From: Lineus longissimus
Taxonomy: Eukaryota; Nemertea; Pilidiophora; Heteronemertea; Lineidae
Direction of reading: 5' to 3'
DNA: 64,000 bases
Assembly (NCBI RefSeq): GCF_910592395.1
Contig: NC_088311.1
Coordinates: 13,084,501 to 13,148,500 of the forward strand
Made by a program: the position numbers and the translations under genes. This document shows positions 11,023 through 21,289 of this stretch, piece after piece. Under the pieces are notes generated by a model. It ran no database searches. It saw nothing but the letters and a program-made list of their open reading frames with translations, and was not told the DNA's origin. Positions within the stretch are counted from its first letter, which is position 1; the number at the start of each line of letters is the position of its first letter.

Positions 11023-11553
11023 TCATTCCATGGGTGGACTACACACTTTCACTTTGACAACATTAAGTGATCTTGAGACACTGTCATTTGCCTGCATATC
11101 CAGGCTGTATACATTATGTACCATACTGGCTGATGAAGAACTTGCACCAAAGGCTGCAAAGGACATGTTTTTGGCAGTCACCCACTTAGGACCGATTTTC
11201 TCTACAAGATCAGAACAAACACATGAGGTGTCAGACCCAGAGTCGAACATAACAGTTGCTTCAGCTGAACCCCTCTCGCCTTTAACAAGGACGCGGGCAA
11301 CCTGGGGTACAGTCAAAAACCCCTCTGTAGAACAGGACACACCAACATGCGATGTGACCGGTTTCACGGAGTTCCGATCTGTAGCCCCAGATCGCCCTGA
11401 ATTGGAGGGATTCTTCTGAGCAACTCTCCTAACCGGATCACACAGAAGTTCATTGTGCTTGCCTTTGCAAGCCCTACATCGGGCCATGCAACCTTTTGCC
11501 TGGTGACCTCTCAAAAGGCAGCGAAAACACGCTCAACTGTCCTTGATCAACTT
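11023..11553 (-). pseudogene. BEL/Pao Gag C-terminus and protease
   Basis: Zinc-knuckle cysteines appear in CFRCLLRGHQAKGC and CRACKGKHNELLC. The latter, with two Cys, a Lys-His step and a final Cys, is the usual BEL/Pao arrangement. The aspartic protease follows, with the active-site loop MFDSGSDTSCV. Upstream Gag is missing: the frame has a stop near 11520 and becomes unreadable, and beyond 11951 lies a minisatellite. A TGA at 11023-11025 ends the piece. Confidence 0.75.
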
Positions 11554-11950
11554 GTGGCGTTCACTAAGCGATATTTTCTTCACATCCCAACATTTATCGG
11601 ATGTATGGATTTATCGGACGGATGTTTTTTGGAGATATGTACTCCTGGGGATTGGACTGATGATAGTTAAATAGTACGTGTTTGAGTTGGAATTGGGACA
11701 CCCCAAGGAGGGGAGGATGTTCTAAAGACAAATGTCACAACCTTGCATGCCATGGAGACACCACTGTATGGTGCTGACATCTGGAGTGTTGTCGCAAGAT
11801 AAGTTCGAACCCAGGTTGTTGTCGTCGTTGTATTAAAATATTCTGAAGTTTATCGAATCGTCTCTTCAAATTCTTCGTAAAATATTAGTCAAGCAGAAGA
11901 CAAGGACGAATAAGAAGAGGATCCCTTCGGAACGGGAGCCCTCAGACAAT
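11554..11950. other. Non-coding, possible plus-strand LTR remnant
   Basis: A purine tract AAGGAGGGGAGGA at about 11706 is followed by TGTTCTAAAGACAAATGTC, which looks like a polypurine tract and LTR start on the plus strand. No second copy is present in the window, so this is only a suggestion. Confidence 0.25.
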
Positions 11951-12500
11951 CCATTAGGAAATGCCTTGATGCAGTCCCAAGTCCTGAGACCTTCTCTGTC
12001 TTTGGCAAGGTTGTGACTGTCTTCAAGATTTCATCAACATTGACGCAGGAAGCCTATATCCATTAGGAAATGCCTTGATGCAGTCCCAGGTCCTGAGACC
12101 TTCTCTGTCTTTGGCAAGGTTGTGACTGTCTTCAAGATTACATCGACATTGACGCAGGAACCCTATATCCATTAGGAAATGCCTTGATGCAGTCCCAAGT
12201 CCTGAGACCTTCTCTGCCTTTGGCAAGGTTGTGACTGTCTTCAAGATTACATCGACATTGACGCAGGAACCCTATATCCATTAGGAAATGCCTTGATGCA
12301 GTCCCAAGTCCTGAGACCTTCGCTGTCTTTGGCAAGGTTGTAACTGTCTTCAAGATTACATCGACATTTGACGCAGGAACCCTATATCCATTAGGAAAAG
12401 CCTTGATGCAGTCCCAAGTCCTGAGACATCCTCTGTCATTGGCAAGGTTGTGACCGTCTTCAAGATTACATCGACATTGACGCAGGAGCCCTATAATCAT
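11951..12500. repeat. 109-bp minisatellite, five copies
   Basis: The word CCATTAGGAAATGCCTTGAT recurs at 11951, 12060, 12169, 12278 and 12388, giving a period of 109-110 bases. Copies are very similar, differing by single substitutions such as TCTCTGTC to TCTCTGCC. The last copy ends near 12495. Open frames on the minus strand in this block only reflect the repeat. Confidence 0.9.
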
Positions 12501-13164
12501 TTTGGTTGATCTTTTCAAGCTGTGCAAAAATTGCCCTTGATTGCAGCGATAATCACATTGGTGGCTATTGGTGTATTCGCTTCTATAAGTATGACTTCTA
12601 CTTCCAAGTATTGATAATTTTGTGTAATTATGTCCTTTTTATTCAGACACAATGATCACGGTGGAAAATCGCCACATACGCCGAGGGCAGGGAGTTAAAA
12701 AATGGTTGCAGATTTAAAACTTTGCAAAACACAGGGGAAATAATGCTTGCCTTCAGAGCCACGTGGAAGATAATTTAGTTGTTCTGATACTATTAATGAA
12801 GAAAGTCTGTGTTGTCTGAATACTACAGCGCAATGTATACTTTGAACAGGAAAAGTTATGGATCAACATTACCTATGTCGGCATCGTTCTCTACTCGGGA
12901 CTCGCCATCACCTTTTCGTGTTCTTCGTAGGATTCGGTCAATATCTTAGTTTAAAAACAGTAGATCATCCTAGGCGTGGCGTAAATATTTGGCTCTGAAG
13001 TCAAGCGGTGTCTGGCTATTTAATTCAATCGGCCGCCATAGTTTAACTCGGTGAATGGCGATTAACTGTTCTGCTCTGGGCAATCACTAAAGACATTCGT
13101 GGAAATTGTGAGGCAGCACAGGATAATCTATCCTTTTATGTACACCAGGAACCTGTGATTTATT
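12501..13164. other. Non-coding stretch
   Basis: I see no gene, repeat or RNA signature here. Confidence 0.4.
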
Positions 13165-14197
13165 AAATGAAATGGCCAGGGCCATTGTGCTCACCTCATG
13201 TGGAGGAAAGATGGATAAAGAGCATGGTATTGTGTCATGTAGTGTTAGGTTTGATGTAGGTCCAAGCAATTACAATTTCCCCAAAATGGAAAATTTACAG
13301 TACATTCGACCTCTGTGACCTTGAAAAGTAGGTCAAATCAAAGAAGACCCGGGTGACACATTGAATGGTTGTTAGAATTAGATGTACCTATGATATAAAA
13401 TTGGTGCCAATCGGGCAAGTCATTACCAGGAATAATGGCATTTTGAAGAATTTAGGATTTGGCCCCCTCCCTGGAGGCCAAACGGCAAATCAGATCGCAC
13501 CAAACTTCAGTACCTGAGATCACCTGACCAAGGGGTACATGTGTACTTAATTTGTGATCAATAGTCATTGCAGTTAAGAAACGTGCCATAATTACGGCAT
13601 GACGGCCAATTTACGCCATTTGACCTCTGTGACCTTGACAAGAAGGTCAAATTAAAAACCTGTGTGACATATACTGTATGGTGGTCAGATGTACCCATGA
13701 TATCAAATTGGTGGCAATCGGGCAAGAAGTTAAGGAATAATTACATTTTTAAGGTTTTTGGATTTTGCCCCCTGGTGGTCAAGTGGTGAATCATATTGGA
13801 CCAAACTTCGATCCCTGAGATCACCTGACTAAGGGGTAAATGTGTACCAAATTTGGTATCAATAGTCATTGCAGTTTAGAAACGTGCCATCGTTACATCC
13901 TAACGGCCAATTTACACCATTTGACCTCTGTGACCTTGAAAAGGAGGTCAAATCAAAAACCCGGAGGATATATGATGCACCTTTGCTAGAAGTACCTACC
14001 ATATTTTTTTCAAAATTTCCCGACTACTATTAAGGGAGATATTGCATATTTTCACTTTTAACGTTTGGCCCCCTGGTGGCCAAACCATGAAACGAATCGG
14101 ACCGAAACTTGGTCTCCAAGGTGTCATTACATAAGGGTACATGTGTACCAAGTTTCAACTCAATAGCTCTAACAGTTACGAAACGTGCCCTGCTAAC

Positions 14198-14205
14198 GGA
14201 CGACG

Positions 14206-14273
<68 letters not shown>

Positions 14274-14284
14274 ACGACGGACGC
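14198..14284. repeat. (GAC/ACG)n microsatellite
   Basis: About 25 near-perfect trinucleotide repeats with occasional GACGG units at both edges. Long poly-Arg frames across it are artefacts of the repeat. Confidence 0.95.
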
Positions 14285-14298
14285 CACGGTATGGGATA

Positions 14299-14324
14299 AG
14301 CTCACCTCTGCTAAGAGGTGAGCT
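14299..14324. other. Perfect 11-bp hairpin at the 3' end of the family B element
   Basis: AGCTCACCTCT and AGAGGTGAGCT are perfect reverse complements separated by a four-base GCTA loop, followed by AAAC. Such a hairpin close to the 3' end is typical of Helitron/Helentron-related elements; here the class is inferred. Confidence 0.7.
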
Positions 14325-14330
14325 AAACAG

Positions 14331-14746
14331 TGGTCTATCACTGGCCAGCACAATGTGTTGATGTAGTAATCATTGATGACATCTAATGGGTTCTCTACCT
14401 CATGTACTTCCTAGCCTTGGAAGTGTTAGTTATTCCAGTGGACCCTTCTTGTCTTGTCCTGTCTTGTAAAATAATCGGCAGGCCTTCAATTTGAGTTATG
14501 GGCTGATGGGAGTGAGGGCGCTGGCATATGCTTCCTTTCATTCCTTTTCCTAACATCTCTTTTGGACAGAAGTTCTGTCACTGATCTTTGGGTTGTGATC
14601 TGAACTAAAAAGGTGAATTTAGTTATGAGCCCTTAACAAACAGAATGGACCCAGTTCCCAACATTTCCCTTGGAGAGGGAGTCCGCATGCACTGTTGGCA
14701 TGCATTTCAGATATACACAGTATGCATGCCAAGGGTTGATCTGATG
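14331..14746. repeat. Local repeat shared with 30310-30670
   Basis: Two words here, CCAGCACAATGTGTTGAT (about 14344) and ACAAACAGAATGGACC (about 14637), recur at about 30619 and 30334 on the other side of the BEL/Pao element, in reverse order but on the same strand. This marks a pre-existing local repeat that the retrotransposon entered. Confidence 0.55.
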
Positions 14747-14751
14747 GCTGC

Positions 14752-15523
14752 TGTTGCTGCTACCGTCTTGTCTTCGAGGCACCGCTGTATAAGGGCACGG
14801 CGGTTATGGAATTGGTCCGCGCTTACGCCAACAGAGTCATTTTCGAGAAGATAATATTTCAGATTTGTGCCGATAAAATGCTGATTTGATAGTGAAAAGC
14901 CTTATGTGGCTTAAGTTATAAAGCCTAAATCTGTCACTTAAAGGCACCAAGTTTCTGTAAATTGAAGATCGGTAGTTGTAAGGCCCATTTTAGGCATTCT
15001 TGCATGGTTTCGTGATGCCGTTTTCATAAGGACACGCTCATGACACCTTTTTTAGTTTTGTCTTTGACAGGTTTATCACCCCACTTTCCGTGTGAAATAT
15101 TTCTCTTTGTGAACAGTAACTGTACTAAATGTGCCCAAGGTTCACGTCAGTATTATTCATTTAACCCTCTAAGGCCTGTTCATGATCCGGGCTCATGATC
15201 TACCCTAAAATATAGGCCTAATTGGCTGTATGCAATCCTAGTGCATGTAGTTCGAAATGCTTCTCATAGGGGGCAGCACCTCCTGGACGTCTGAAGACAC
15301 CACCTGTCTTCGGTTGTGACAAGTGTTGATTGTTATTGTTTTGTCTTATAATTGCTGGCTGTAATTCATGTGGTTTGATTACCTGTTGATGTTATCATTA
15401 CTTATGTTTGTTCACTGTTTTGTATTTGCAGTGAACCCTCTCCTGTTGATGAATAAATAGAGAAGACAGAGGTGTTTCATAACTTGGGAAATTTTTGTCC
15501 GTGCTTTAGACTTCAAGCCTACA
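14752..15523 (+). repeat. 5' LTR of the BEL/Pao element
   Basis: The 772-base LTR starts TGTTGC and ends CTACA, with the canonical TG...CA termini. It contains AATAAA at about 15452 as a possible polyadenylation signal. It matches the split 3' LTR at 22991-23579 and 29757-29939 with about seven transitions. The sequence directly after it does not start with TGG, so the primer-binding site is not obvious. Confidence 0.9.
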
Positions 15524-15549
15524 TAAAGTTCAAGAAACTTGATGACAAC

Positions 15550-16671
15550 ATGTACAACACGAGGTATCAAGCTGATAATTGGGCGACATTGGATGAAATC
15601 GGGCCTGAAGATTCGGTGAGTCAAGCTGGAACTGGTGGATCGGAGATCGGGGCCAGGCGTGCTGATCTCGAGGCAGAGTCCAAGATGCTGAAAATTCGTC
15701 ATGAATTACGGGCGAGGCAGCTAGCGGTCAAGCAGCAGAGGCGACGGCTTGAGATGGAGCTCGAGCTGGAAAAGGAGGATGAACGTCTTGCTCAGAAGGA
15801 GGAAGAATTGCAAGTAAGGATGGAAATGGTAAAACTCGACGCCCAGGCACGGGGGCGGGGCAGTACAGCTGCCAGTAGAACAGCTGCCAGTAGATCGTCT
15901 GTCTCATCGTCACAGAGACAGGGTAAGGACACTGGTAACCACGTTGAGCTTAATAGTTATGTTGAGAAGCCTGAGAGTGCAGTTTTTCTACGCAATGTTG
16001 GTGAAACTAGTGGCAGTGAACCATTGGTGGATAAGAAGGATGACACTCCCCTAAACCCGGGGGCACAGGAGTGGGTCGATCAGGGGCCCCTACCCAGATC
16101 ATGGCCGCAGGTACGTGGCCCAGCTGACTATAGTAATGATGCAGGGTATGGTGTGCCATGGGCTCGGAGTCCATACAATCCTGTCAGATATGCCACTCCT
16201 GACCCAAAGCTAGCTTTGTCTGTGGGTTCAGCTGTGGCGACAAATCACAACCCAATGAATAATTCAAACCTTTCGACAAACAGTGCTGAGTTGAGGCAAA
16301 TGTTGGACATTATTCAACTACCAAAAGCAGAGATAATGTACTTCGACGGGGACCCTCTGAGGTACCACCTCTTCATAAGATCCTTCGACAATGCTGTTGG
16401 AAGGGCCCATGTAGAGGACAACGCTAAGTTGAATAGACTATTACAATATTGTAAAGGTAAAGCCCTTACTGTTATTGAGTGCTGTGCCATGATGGACCCG
16501 TCCAGAGGTTATGTGAAGGCCAGGTCCCTGCTACAAGAGAGATTTGGAAGCAACTATGTCATTGCTGAAGCCTGGATTTCGAAGGTGACTGAGGGTCCAG
16601 TCATAAAACCCTCAGATCATAAGGGCCTGCTGATGCTGATGAGCTTCAGAGCTGCCAACAAACCCTTGAGG
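15550..16671 (+). pseudogene. BEL/Pao Gag, N-terminal part
   Basis: Starting at the ATG at 15550, just after the LTR, the frame encodes a Gag with a long charged coiled coil (about residues 45-110, rich in Glu, Arg, Lys and Leu). A capsid-like region follows, with IQLPKAEIMYFDGDPLRYH and FRSFDNAVGR-type sequence typical of BEL/Pao Gag. A frame change near 16671-16680 passes the homologous reading to the -1 frame. Because capsid homology continues directly across the break, it looks like an indel lesion rather than programmed frameshifting. The plus-1 frame continues uselessly to 16851. Confidence 0.75.
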
Positions 16672-16673
16672 CA

Positions 16674-17816
16674 ATGGGGAGAATTGCCGAGGTCGACACT
16701 CAGCGCTCGATGGTACGACTGGTGGACAGATTGCCCTTCTGGTTACAGCAAAGATGGAGGAAGAGGGCTGTTGATAGTTTGGAGGCGACGGGAGCCTATA
16801 TGTTCACAGCCAAGGTGGCGAGAGAAGCCAACGATCCGATGTTCGGGATAAAGGCATCTGGTGCCAAAACAGGTGCTGGTGGCAACTCTGGCAGTGGACA
16901 CAGTCAGGGTGATAGAAACGACCGAAACAGAAATCGAGGAAAGGGAACCAGTTTCAACACGGCGATGTCCCAGAGTGTTAGTGATGTCCAGGCAACGAGG
17001 CAAACAAAGAGTTCAACTAGCAGTGGTGGCGCACCTGGTGGTGCACTCCGTCCAATGTGTGCTGGCAGTCATAGCCTATTTGGCTGCCAGAAGTTCAAGG
17101 ATGCAAAGCCCGAGGATCGGCTCAAGTTCACACGAGGCAAGCGGCTTTGTGATAACTGCTTGAAAGGGGGACATTTTGCTGGTGACTGTAGAGTAGAACG
17201 CCGATGTACAGTGTGCAACAAGAAGCACACTAAATTCCTACACATTGATCATAAACCATCTGCATCAACTCCGAGAGTGAATACGCAGGTGGATACGGCC
17301 ATAAGAGGAGCCGAGAATGCTGAGACGACAAACACAGGGAGCAATGCTTGCATTCGGAAGCCAGCCATAGGGGCCGGGACCGCCAAAATAGCCCTGCCGA
17401 TTGTCCCGGTGACTATACGAGCCACTGCTGCCGATAGATCGATAAAAACTCACGCGTTGTTGGATTCCGGCTCAACCAACACCTTTTGTACAGAAGGCCT
17501 GTTAACAGAACTTGGAGTTAAGGGACAGGAAACGGCCATGTCACCCACCACCCTCATCGGTGAGAGTAAGGGGACCACGATGATGGTAGTTGCCCTTGTT
17601 TCCAGTGCCGATGAAGACAATCAGATACACATACCATCGTGTTACGCTTTAGGTACCAGGCTTCCCGTCCTGCAGGGTAGTAGGCCCTTGACCGCTAAGG
17701 AATTAAATGCATGGCCGCACCTCCGAGGAATCGACCTACCTTGTGCCGATGCATCTGATGTTAAATTGCTGATTGGTCAGGACATGCCAGAAGCCCTGGC
17801 GCCCCTGGATGTATGA
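16674..17816 (+). pseudogene. BEL/Pao Gag C-terminus, zinc knuckles and protease
   Basis: The frame begins inside Gag (LVDRLPFWLQQRWRKRA) and reaches a cysteine-rich zinc region (LCDNCLKGGHFAGDC, then CTVCNKKHTKFLH), the BEL/Pao knuckle layout. A protease follows with the active-site loop ALLDSGSTNTFC at about 17455-17490. A linker with LLIGQDMPEAL precedes a TGA at 17814-17816, which interrupts an otherwise continuous frame into reverse transcriptase. The lesion probably replaced a Trp codon. Confidence 0.8.
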
Positions 17817-18902
17817 GTGGGGAACAAGGGTGAACCCTATGTCACCTGCACACGACTAGGATGGGCCCTTAATGGACCTATGGGTATGCATGGCCATGAG
17901 AGAGCAGTATGCAACTTCATATGCCGGGATTCGACCAGCGATGCCAGGTTAGAAAGCCAACTGAAGAAGTTTGGGGAAGTGGAAAATGAGGCGATGCTGG
18001 ACGATCAGCCAGCAATGTCCGTAGATGATCAGCAAGCCATAAAGATCTGGGCCGACAGTATTTGTAAAGAAGATGACCTCTTCCAGTTAGCGATTCCATT
18101 CAAACATGAAACCCCAGGACTGGCAGACAACTATGTTATGGCTGAACGTCGGCTTTGTATGCTGGGGAAACGCCTGCAGTCGAACCCAGAGCTTTACAAG
18201 AAGTACAGCAGGGGCATACGGGATCTGATAGACAAGGGGTATGCGGAAATGGTTCCTTCAGAAGATGCACAGGGGCCGGAGGGAAGGACCTGGTATTTAC
18301 CGCAACACCCTGTCTTCAATGAGAAGAAGCCAGATAAGTGCCGCATAGTGTTCGATTGTGCGGCCAAGTTTCATGGATCCTCCTTAAACGATATGGTACT
18401 ACAAGGGCCAGATTACAACAACAGCCTGATAGGAGTCCTATTACGATTTCGCCAAGAACGCGTCGCGGTGAAAAGTGACATTGAAGCTATGTTTCACCAG
18501 GTGCGCGTGCGCGTTAGACCAGCTGACCGAGATGTTTTGAGGTTCCTGTGGTGGCAGGACGGTAATCCAGCAAATCCTCCGGTGATATGTAGGATGGTAT
18601 CGCATGTGTTTGGTGGGATTTGGTCGCCGAGTTGCTGCGGTTATGCGCTTAGGCAAGCCTCTGAAGATGCCTAAGCTGCAGGTACATTCAATCCAGAGAC
18701 AATCAATCGGATCAGAAGATCTTTCTATGTAGACGACAACCTCTGCTCTCTGAAAGCTGTGCCTGAGGCTATCAGAGTAGTCGAGGAGATGAGAACCATT
18801 ATGCGCGACTCCGGTTTCAACCTCACCAAGGTGCTCAGCAACTTCCGAGAAGTCTTAGAGACAGTATCCGTGGAGGCGAGGGCTGCAGGAGTGAATGTGT
18901 GA
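17817..18902 (+). pseudogene. BEL/Pao reverse transcriptase
   Basis: In the same frame as the protease, this segment carries YLPQHPVFNEKKPDKCRIVF, AAKFHGSSLNDMVLQGP and KSDIEAMFHQVRV (motif A), then FYVDDNLCSL (motif C) at 18723-18752. Two in-frame stops cut it: TAA at 18672-18674 between motifs A and C, and TGA at about 18900. After the second stop the homology moves to another frame until about 19160. The enzyme would synthesise element cDNA; this copy cannot make it intact. Confidence 0.85.
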
Positions 18903-19163
18903 GATCGGGAGTGATCTACCCAATGATAGAGCTCTAGGAGTGCAATGGTGCGTCCAAGAAGATACCTTTGGTTTCAAGATCTGCATCAAGAAGAAACCTT
19001 AGACAAGAAGAGGAATATTGAGTCTAACCAGTTCAGTTTTCGACCCGCTAGGATTAGCATCTCCCTGCATACTGACAGCTAAACTCATTCTGCAAGAGTT
19101 ATGCAGGATTGGGCTAGGCTGGGATGACACTGTACCGGAAGTGATACGAGAACGCTGGCATAA
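18903..19163 (+). pseudogene. BEL/Pao connection domain in a shifted frame
   Basis: Readable connection-domain sequence (ALGVQWCVQEDTFGF, then [12 protein letters not shown]) occurs in a frame different from both flanks, with a stop (TAG) near 19002. Two compensating indels therefore bound this segment, near 18900 and 19165. Confidence 0.65.
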
Positions 19164-19655
19164 ATGGAACTCTTAGCCGTGGACAGATGTTTTACTCCGC
19201 CAGGTTTTGGTACTAGGTCGAGATTGGAGCTACACCACTTCAGTGATGGCTCGCTGGTTGGCCACGGAGCAGTCTCATATCTGAGGATGGTCAATGGAGA
19301 TAGCGATATCCATTGTACGTTTGTCAAGGCGAAGGCAAAGCTGAATCCCATGAAGGCTATGACAATACCAAGGGTTGAACTCACGGCAGCCGTGGTGGCT
19401 GTCAAGTTGGATAAGATGCTGCGTAGAGAATTGGACATAGGTATTGCAGAGTCGTATTTCTGGACCGACAGCATGCTGGTCCTGAGGAACATACAGAGCA
19501 CAGATCGTCGCTTTCACACCTTTGTTGCAAATCGGGTGGCTGCTATCCAGTCTGAGACAATGCCTAGCCAGTGGCGCTACGTGAACACGAGTGACAATCC
19601 GGCTGATGATACATCGAGGGGCCTTTCTGCTGGTGAATTGGTAGGATCTCAATGA
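19164..19655 (+). pseudogene. BEL/Pao RNase H region
   Basis: RNase H motifs are LHHFSDGSLVGHGAVSY (first Asp), MTIPRVELTAAVVAV (Glu), SYFWTDSMLVLRNI (Asp) and RYVNTSDNPADDTSRG (C-terminal block). It ends in TGA at 19653-19655 in the frame that resumes at 19746 as integrase, with another stop near 19683. Confidence 0.85.
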
Positions 19656-19745
19656 TGGATACGGGGACCAGAATTCCTATGGTAAAAGGAGGAGGACTGG
19701 CCTATCCAACCTGCTCAAGACGATGTTGAAAAGGAAGACCCTGAA

Positions 19746-20972
19746 GTGAAGACGAAGATGGCCAACTTTGCTGCTACTGCCGTGGCCAAGCCCAAGACAA
19801 TGGGTTTGGATCGGCTGTTGTCAAAATGCTCGTCATGGCATTATCTCAAGAGAGCAGTGGCATGGATACTCCGGTTTAAGTCGTTCCTCCTTCAGAAAAT
19901 ACGTCAACCCAATGAAGAGATTCAGTCTGGCCTAGGCGTGTCAGTCCATGAGCTGAGGCAGGCCGAGATTGAAATAGTCAAATACGTACAGAAGATAAGT
20001 TTCGCTGAGGAGATCCAGACGTTGAGGGTGGGTAAAGCCCTGAAGAAGCCCAGTCGGCTGTACCTGCTTGATCCCGTGATGAGCCAAGAAGGGGTCGTTT
20101 GTGTTGGTGGTCGACTGAAGTATGCACCAATACCTGAAGAAGCAAAGCATCAGATGTTGTTACCCAAGCTTCATCCAGTCTCCACCTGTATCGTCGGATT
20201 CTACCACGAGGTCTCCTGTCACTCTGGAAGAGACTATGTCTTGTCTCTGGTCCGTCAGAAGTTTTGGATAATCGATGGGAGACGAGTCGCTGCCAAGGTG
20301 GGAAATGATTGCATGCTATGCAGAAAACTGAGAGCATCGTTGCAGAAACCAAGGATGGCAGACCTGCCCTGGGATAGGGTCATTCCTGACAAGCCGCCGT
20401 GTACCTACGTTGGAGTTGACTGCTTTGGTCCATTCAGCGTCAAGAATGGCCGAAGCATTCAGAAAAGGTATGGATGCCTTTTCACTTGTCTATGTCTCCG
20501 GGCTATACATCTCGAGGTCCTTGCTTCAACGGATACAGATTCCTTCCTAAATGCTATGCAACGCTTCATCGCCCGCCGCGGGAAACCTGCCCGAGTACGG
20601 TCAGATAACGGCTCAAACTTCTCGGCCCGAGAAAGAGAGATGCGTCGATCGGTAAAGGAATGGAATCAGCATCAGATTGAGACATTCCTGCAACAACGTG
20701 ATATTGAGTGGCAGTTCAACACCCCCACAGCATCCCACATGGGAGGTGTGTGGGAAAGACAGATACGTTCTGTCCGGAACGTCCTCCAAGCCATTATGAT
20801 TGAGCAGAGAGTTACTGATGAGCAGCTAACAACGACATTCTGCTCAGTCGAAGCCATCATCAATGGGCGCCCACTCACTCCACTATCGGAAGACCCCACA
20901 GATCTTGAGCCCATTACGCCTAACCATCTGCTACTACTCAGGTCGGGTCCTTCTCTACCCCTGGTAGGTTCG
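19746..20972 (+). pseudogene. BEL/Pao integrase, zinc-binding and catalytic core
   Basis: The frame shows the zinc-binding module (GFYHEVSCHSGRDYVL, then CMLC) and the catalytic core. Its DDE residues are in TYVGVDCFGPFSV, VRSDNGSNFS and GGVWERQIRSV. Integrase inserts the cDNA into host DNA. The core is uninterrupted, but the frame ends at about 20973, where a frameshift sends the C-terminal part into another frame. Confidence 0.85.
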
Positions 20973-21289
20973 TAAGGGAACACATCTACAGGCGTAGATG
21001 GCGGCATGTCCAATATATCGCGGATTTATTTTGGAGCCGATGGGTTAAAGAATACCTACCGATACTACAGCAACGTCAGAAATGGTTGGGGCAGGAGGAC
21101 AATCTCAAAGTTGGTGATCTAGTCCTGATGAAAGAAGAATCAACTCCGAGGAACCTGTAGCCGCTAGGTCGAGTGGTCGATGTTTTCCCTGGGAAGGACG
21201 GCTGTGTGCGCTCTGTTCGTGTCAAAACGAAATCGACAACACTTACGAGGCCAGTTTCAAAGCTGTGCCTACTCGAATCTGTCGCGTAA
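20973..21289 (+). pseudogene. BEL/Pao integrase C-terminal domain after a frameshift
   Basis: The homologous C-terminal region continues in another frame ([27 protein letters not shown]) and ends at a TAA at 21287-21289 after KLCLLESVA, the normal end of BEL/Pao Pol. One internal stop near 21158 is present. Confidence 0.7.

Larger units (their letters stand above)
13165..14330 (+). mobile_element. Tandem-repeat element, family B, with (GAC)n tract and terminal hairpin
   Basis: Three units of about 300-315 bases share the core GACCTCTGTGACCTTGA (at about 13308, 13621 and 13920) and repeated words such as CCCCTGGTGGCCAA. The units run into a pure trinucleotide tract (14198-14284), then a short spacer and a perfect 11-bp hairpin. 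The 5' end near 13165-13200 carries GGCCAGGGCCATTGTGCTCACC, which recurs inverted at 4381-4413. Order of parts (core repeats, microsatellite, hairpin) matches families A and C in this window and resembles bivalve pearl-type or Helentron-associated non-autonomous elements. Class assignment is inference. Confidence 0.6.

Noticed and set aside
11951-12527. Coding repeats on the minus strand (129- and 73-codon frames)
   Set aside because: They lie wholly in the 109-bp minisatellite and repeat the same short peptide.
14030-14353. Long poly-arginine frames on both strands
   Set aside because: They are translations of the (GAC)n microsatellite and have no protein signature outside it.
16600-16700. 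Programmed Gag-Pol frameshift in the BEL/Pao element
   Set aside because: Capsid similarity continues directly across the break, and no slippery heptamer is present, so a plain indel is more likely.
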